A stretch of 64,000 bases of DNA from Rhodanobacter humi. GTDB taxonomy: Bacteria; Pseudomonadota; Gammaproteobacteria; Xanthomonadales; Rhodanobacteraceae. Positions within the stretch are counted from its first letter, which is position 1, and each line of letters starts with the position of its first letter. Shown here in pieces: positions 61,809-64,000 of the stretch. Where the stretch lies: NCBI RefSeq assembly GCF_041107455.1, contig NZ_JBGBPY010000001.1, forward strand, positions 2,604,001 through 2,668,000, read 5' to 3'. The notes beneath the pieces were generated by a model, which saw only the letters and a program-made list of their open reading frames with translations, had not been told where the DNA came from and did no database searches. Position numbers and translations under genes: made by a program.

Positions 61809-61938
61809 GTACGGCGGCCGGTCGGCGCATCGCGTCATGGTCGCCGCGTGCTTGATCCGCGGGCGTCCGGCGAGCATCGTGCTGCGGCAACATCAGCCTT
61901 GGGCCGCCCGACGGCCCGGATAGCCACGCGGAGCCGAC

Positions 61939-62493
61939 ATGACTGCCAGCAGCTGGGACGAATTCGATCAACGCCTGAGCAGCGAGGAACACCTGCACGC
62001 CGACAGCGAGCCGCTGGCCTGGCCGCCGTCGCCGGAACTGCTGCAGCGGCTGGCCGAGCGCAACGCGAACACCCTGGCGACGCTGGCTGCGCTGGAGGAA
62101 CGCCGCGCCGACCTCGGCGACGACGACAACCCGTTGATGCAGGAAATACTGCGCATGGATGCCAAGCTCACCGCGCTGGTGGAGATCGTGAACCAGTTGC
62201 TGGCGCCCGCCGCCGCGCTGCCGCCGCGCCGGACGCTGCGCTTCAACGCGGTGGGCGCCGTGCTGCCGGCCGCACTGCTGCCGGCCGGCGAGGGCCTGCT
62301 GCTGCGCCTGCGCTTCGATGCCTGCCGCAGCCTGCCGCTGGAATTGGCCGGCCGGATGGTGCGCACCGCCGATGAAAGTCGGGGCTTCGTCGAGTTCGCC
62401 GTGCAGGGTGACGCGACAAGTGACGCGATTGAGCGCCTCGTGTTCCGCCATCACCGACGCAAAGTGGCAGAGGCGCGCCAGCAGCTCGGCTGA
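61939..62493 (+). CDS. PilZ-type protein with long N-terminal helix
   Basis: 184 residues. A long helix with Leu/Ala heptads (about 34-85; LLQRLAERNANTLATLAALE, IVNQLLAP) leads into a PilZ-like beta-barrel (about 95-165; RTLRFNAVGAVLP, LRFDACRSLPLELAG) and a basic C-terminal helix. The usual RxxxR / D-x-S-x-x-G c-di-GMP motif is not obvious. It resembles the atypical tetramer-forming PilZ protein XC6012 of Xanthomonas. Position between fliT and fleQ points to a motility role. Weak SD (GAGCC). Confidence 0.7.
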   Translation: MTASSWDEFDQRLSSEEHLHADSEPLAWPPSPELLQRLAERNANTLATLAALEERRADLGDDDNPLMQEILRMDAKLTALVEIVNQLLAPAAALPPRRTLRFNAVGAVLPAALLPAGEGLLLRLRFDACRSLPLELAGRMVRTADESRGFVEFAVQGDATSDAIERLVFRHHRRKVAEARQQLG

Positions 62494-62519
62494 CACTCCG
62501 ACGGAGTTGTCATTTCACA

Positions 62520-62535
62520 TGTGATATCGATCACA
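62520..62535. promoter_or_regulatory. CRP/Clp/Vfr-type binding site
   Basis: TGTGATATCGATCACA is a perfect palindrome of the TGTGA-N6-TCACA class. In Pseudomonas Vfr controls fleQ; in Xanthomonas the homologue Clp responds to c-di-GMP. It lies 306 nt before the fleQ start. Confidence 0.75.
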
Positions 62536-62726
62536 CTTGCGTGGTCCGGGCAGAGATTTTTTCGACGGCCGTCACGTGCTTCCGGATGGCTTCGTCACGG
62601 TACCGATTTTTCGCAAAGACCTTTCGTGTCATGCGCTTGCGGCAAACTCTTGCGCATGCCGGCGCGGCGCAGCCGCCGTTTTCATGCAGCCGGGCGACGC
62701 TTTGCCGTCGCGACCGCCGTCAAAGT

Positions 62727-62741
62727 TGGCCCCCTTGTTGC
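62727..62741 (+). promoter_or_regulatory. Possible sigma54-like element before fleQ
   Basis: TGGCCCCCTTGTTGC has TGGC, 7 nt, TTGC, the correct spacing, but the base after TGGC is C, not A. Weaker than the other three. Confidence 0.4.
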
Positions 62742-62841
62742 TCTTCGTTCATCAAGCCGGCGACGGAAAGCCGGCACTGACGAACAGCGCCCCCCGATGG
62801 AAGCCGAAGGGTCGCGACGAGTGCGGTAAGGAGAAGGGGCT

Positions 62842-64000
<1,159 letters not shown>

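Larger units (their letters stand above)
62494..62841. other. fleQ upstream region
   Basis: 348 nt without a gene that I can support. It contains the CRP-type palindrome (62520-62535) and a sigma54-like element (62727-62741), and is slightly more AT-rich than the flanking genes. Small open frames here have no ribosome sites. Confidence 0.55.

Overview
The window looks like a chromosome segment of a GC-rich gammaproteobacterium of the Xanthomonadales, most likely Rhodanobacteraceae (Dyella/Rhodanobacter/Frateuria type). The reasons are the 16S sequence, the rrn order 16S-tRNA-Ile(GAT)-tRNA-Ala(TGC)-23S-5S, Oar-like TonB-dependent receptors with long leaders, and flagellar gene order flgM/N/A - cheV - flgBCDEFGHIJKL - glycosylation genes - fliC - fliD - fliS - fliT - PilZ - fleQ. 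The species assignment is inference.

Region 1 (1-6.5 kb) holds housekeeping and accessory genes: a solo ABC ATPase, a small lipoprotein, an SDR, a DUF4124-like protein, a DegV protein, a short-form AMP nucleosidase, and a decayed TPR/aspartyl-asparaginyl beta-hydroxylase gene with a 13-G tract. Region 2 (6.5-16.7 kb) is the most unusual part. Two tandem paralogous TonB-dependent receptors share near-identical promoters, leaders and N-terminal coding sequence, and each is followed by a bidirectional terminator and a convergent TPR-sulfotransferase. The first sulfotransferase copy is only a C-terminal remnant; the second is intact and lies behind a glutaredoxin/A-type-carrier-like/rhodanese fusion gene.

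Region 3 (16.7-29.6 kb) is a mixed metabolic block: SGNH esterase, ABC-2 exporter pair, HSDL2-like SDR, a GMC oxidoreductase remnant, a LON-domain protein, a VpsR-like regulator with an altered GAFTGA loop, argD/astC, gloA, a Cys-rich predicted Fe-S regulator with a four-helix exported protein behind a clear operator-like dyad, thiE-hemL, rubredoxin and DUF192. Region 4 (29.7-35.2 kb) is a complete rrn operon with promoter, boxA, processing stems and terminator.

Region 5 (35.6-64 kb) is flagellar. Promoter motifs read by eye give a coherent hierarchy. Sigma54-type elements (TGGC-N7-TTGC) precede flgB, fliD and, on the minus strand, the sugar aminotransferase/glycosyltransferase operon; a weaker one precedes fleQ. 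Sigma28-type elements (TMAA-N15-GCCGATAA-like) precede flgM, fliC, cheV and a soluble chemoreceptor-flgA operon. A perfect CRP/Clp-type palindrome lies upstream of fleQ. The island between flgL and fliC (acyltransferase, methyltransferase, 1179-aa multi-domain glycosyltransferase, DegT aminotransferase) is best explained as a flagellin-glycosylation locus making a 4-amino-4,6-dideoxyhexose derivative, transcriptionally tied to flagellar assembly. Several REP-type palindromes lie between genes, and one lies inside the 5' coding part of flgI.
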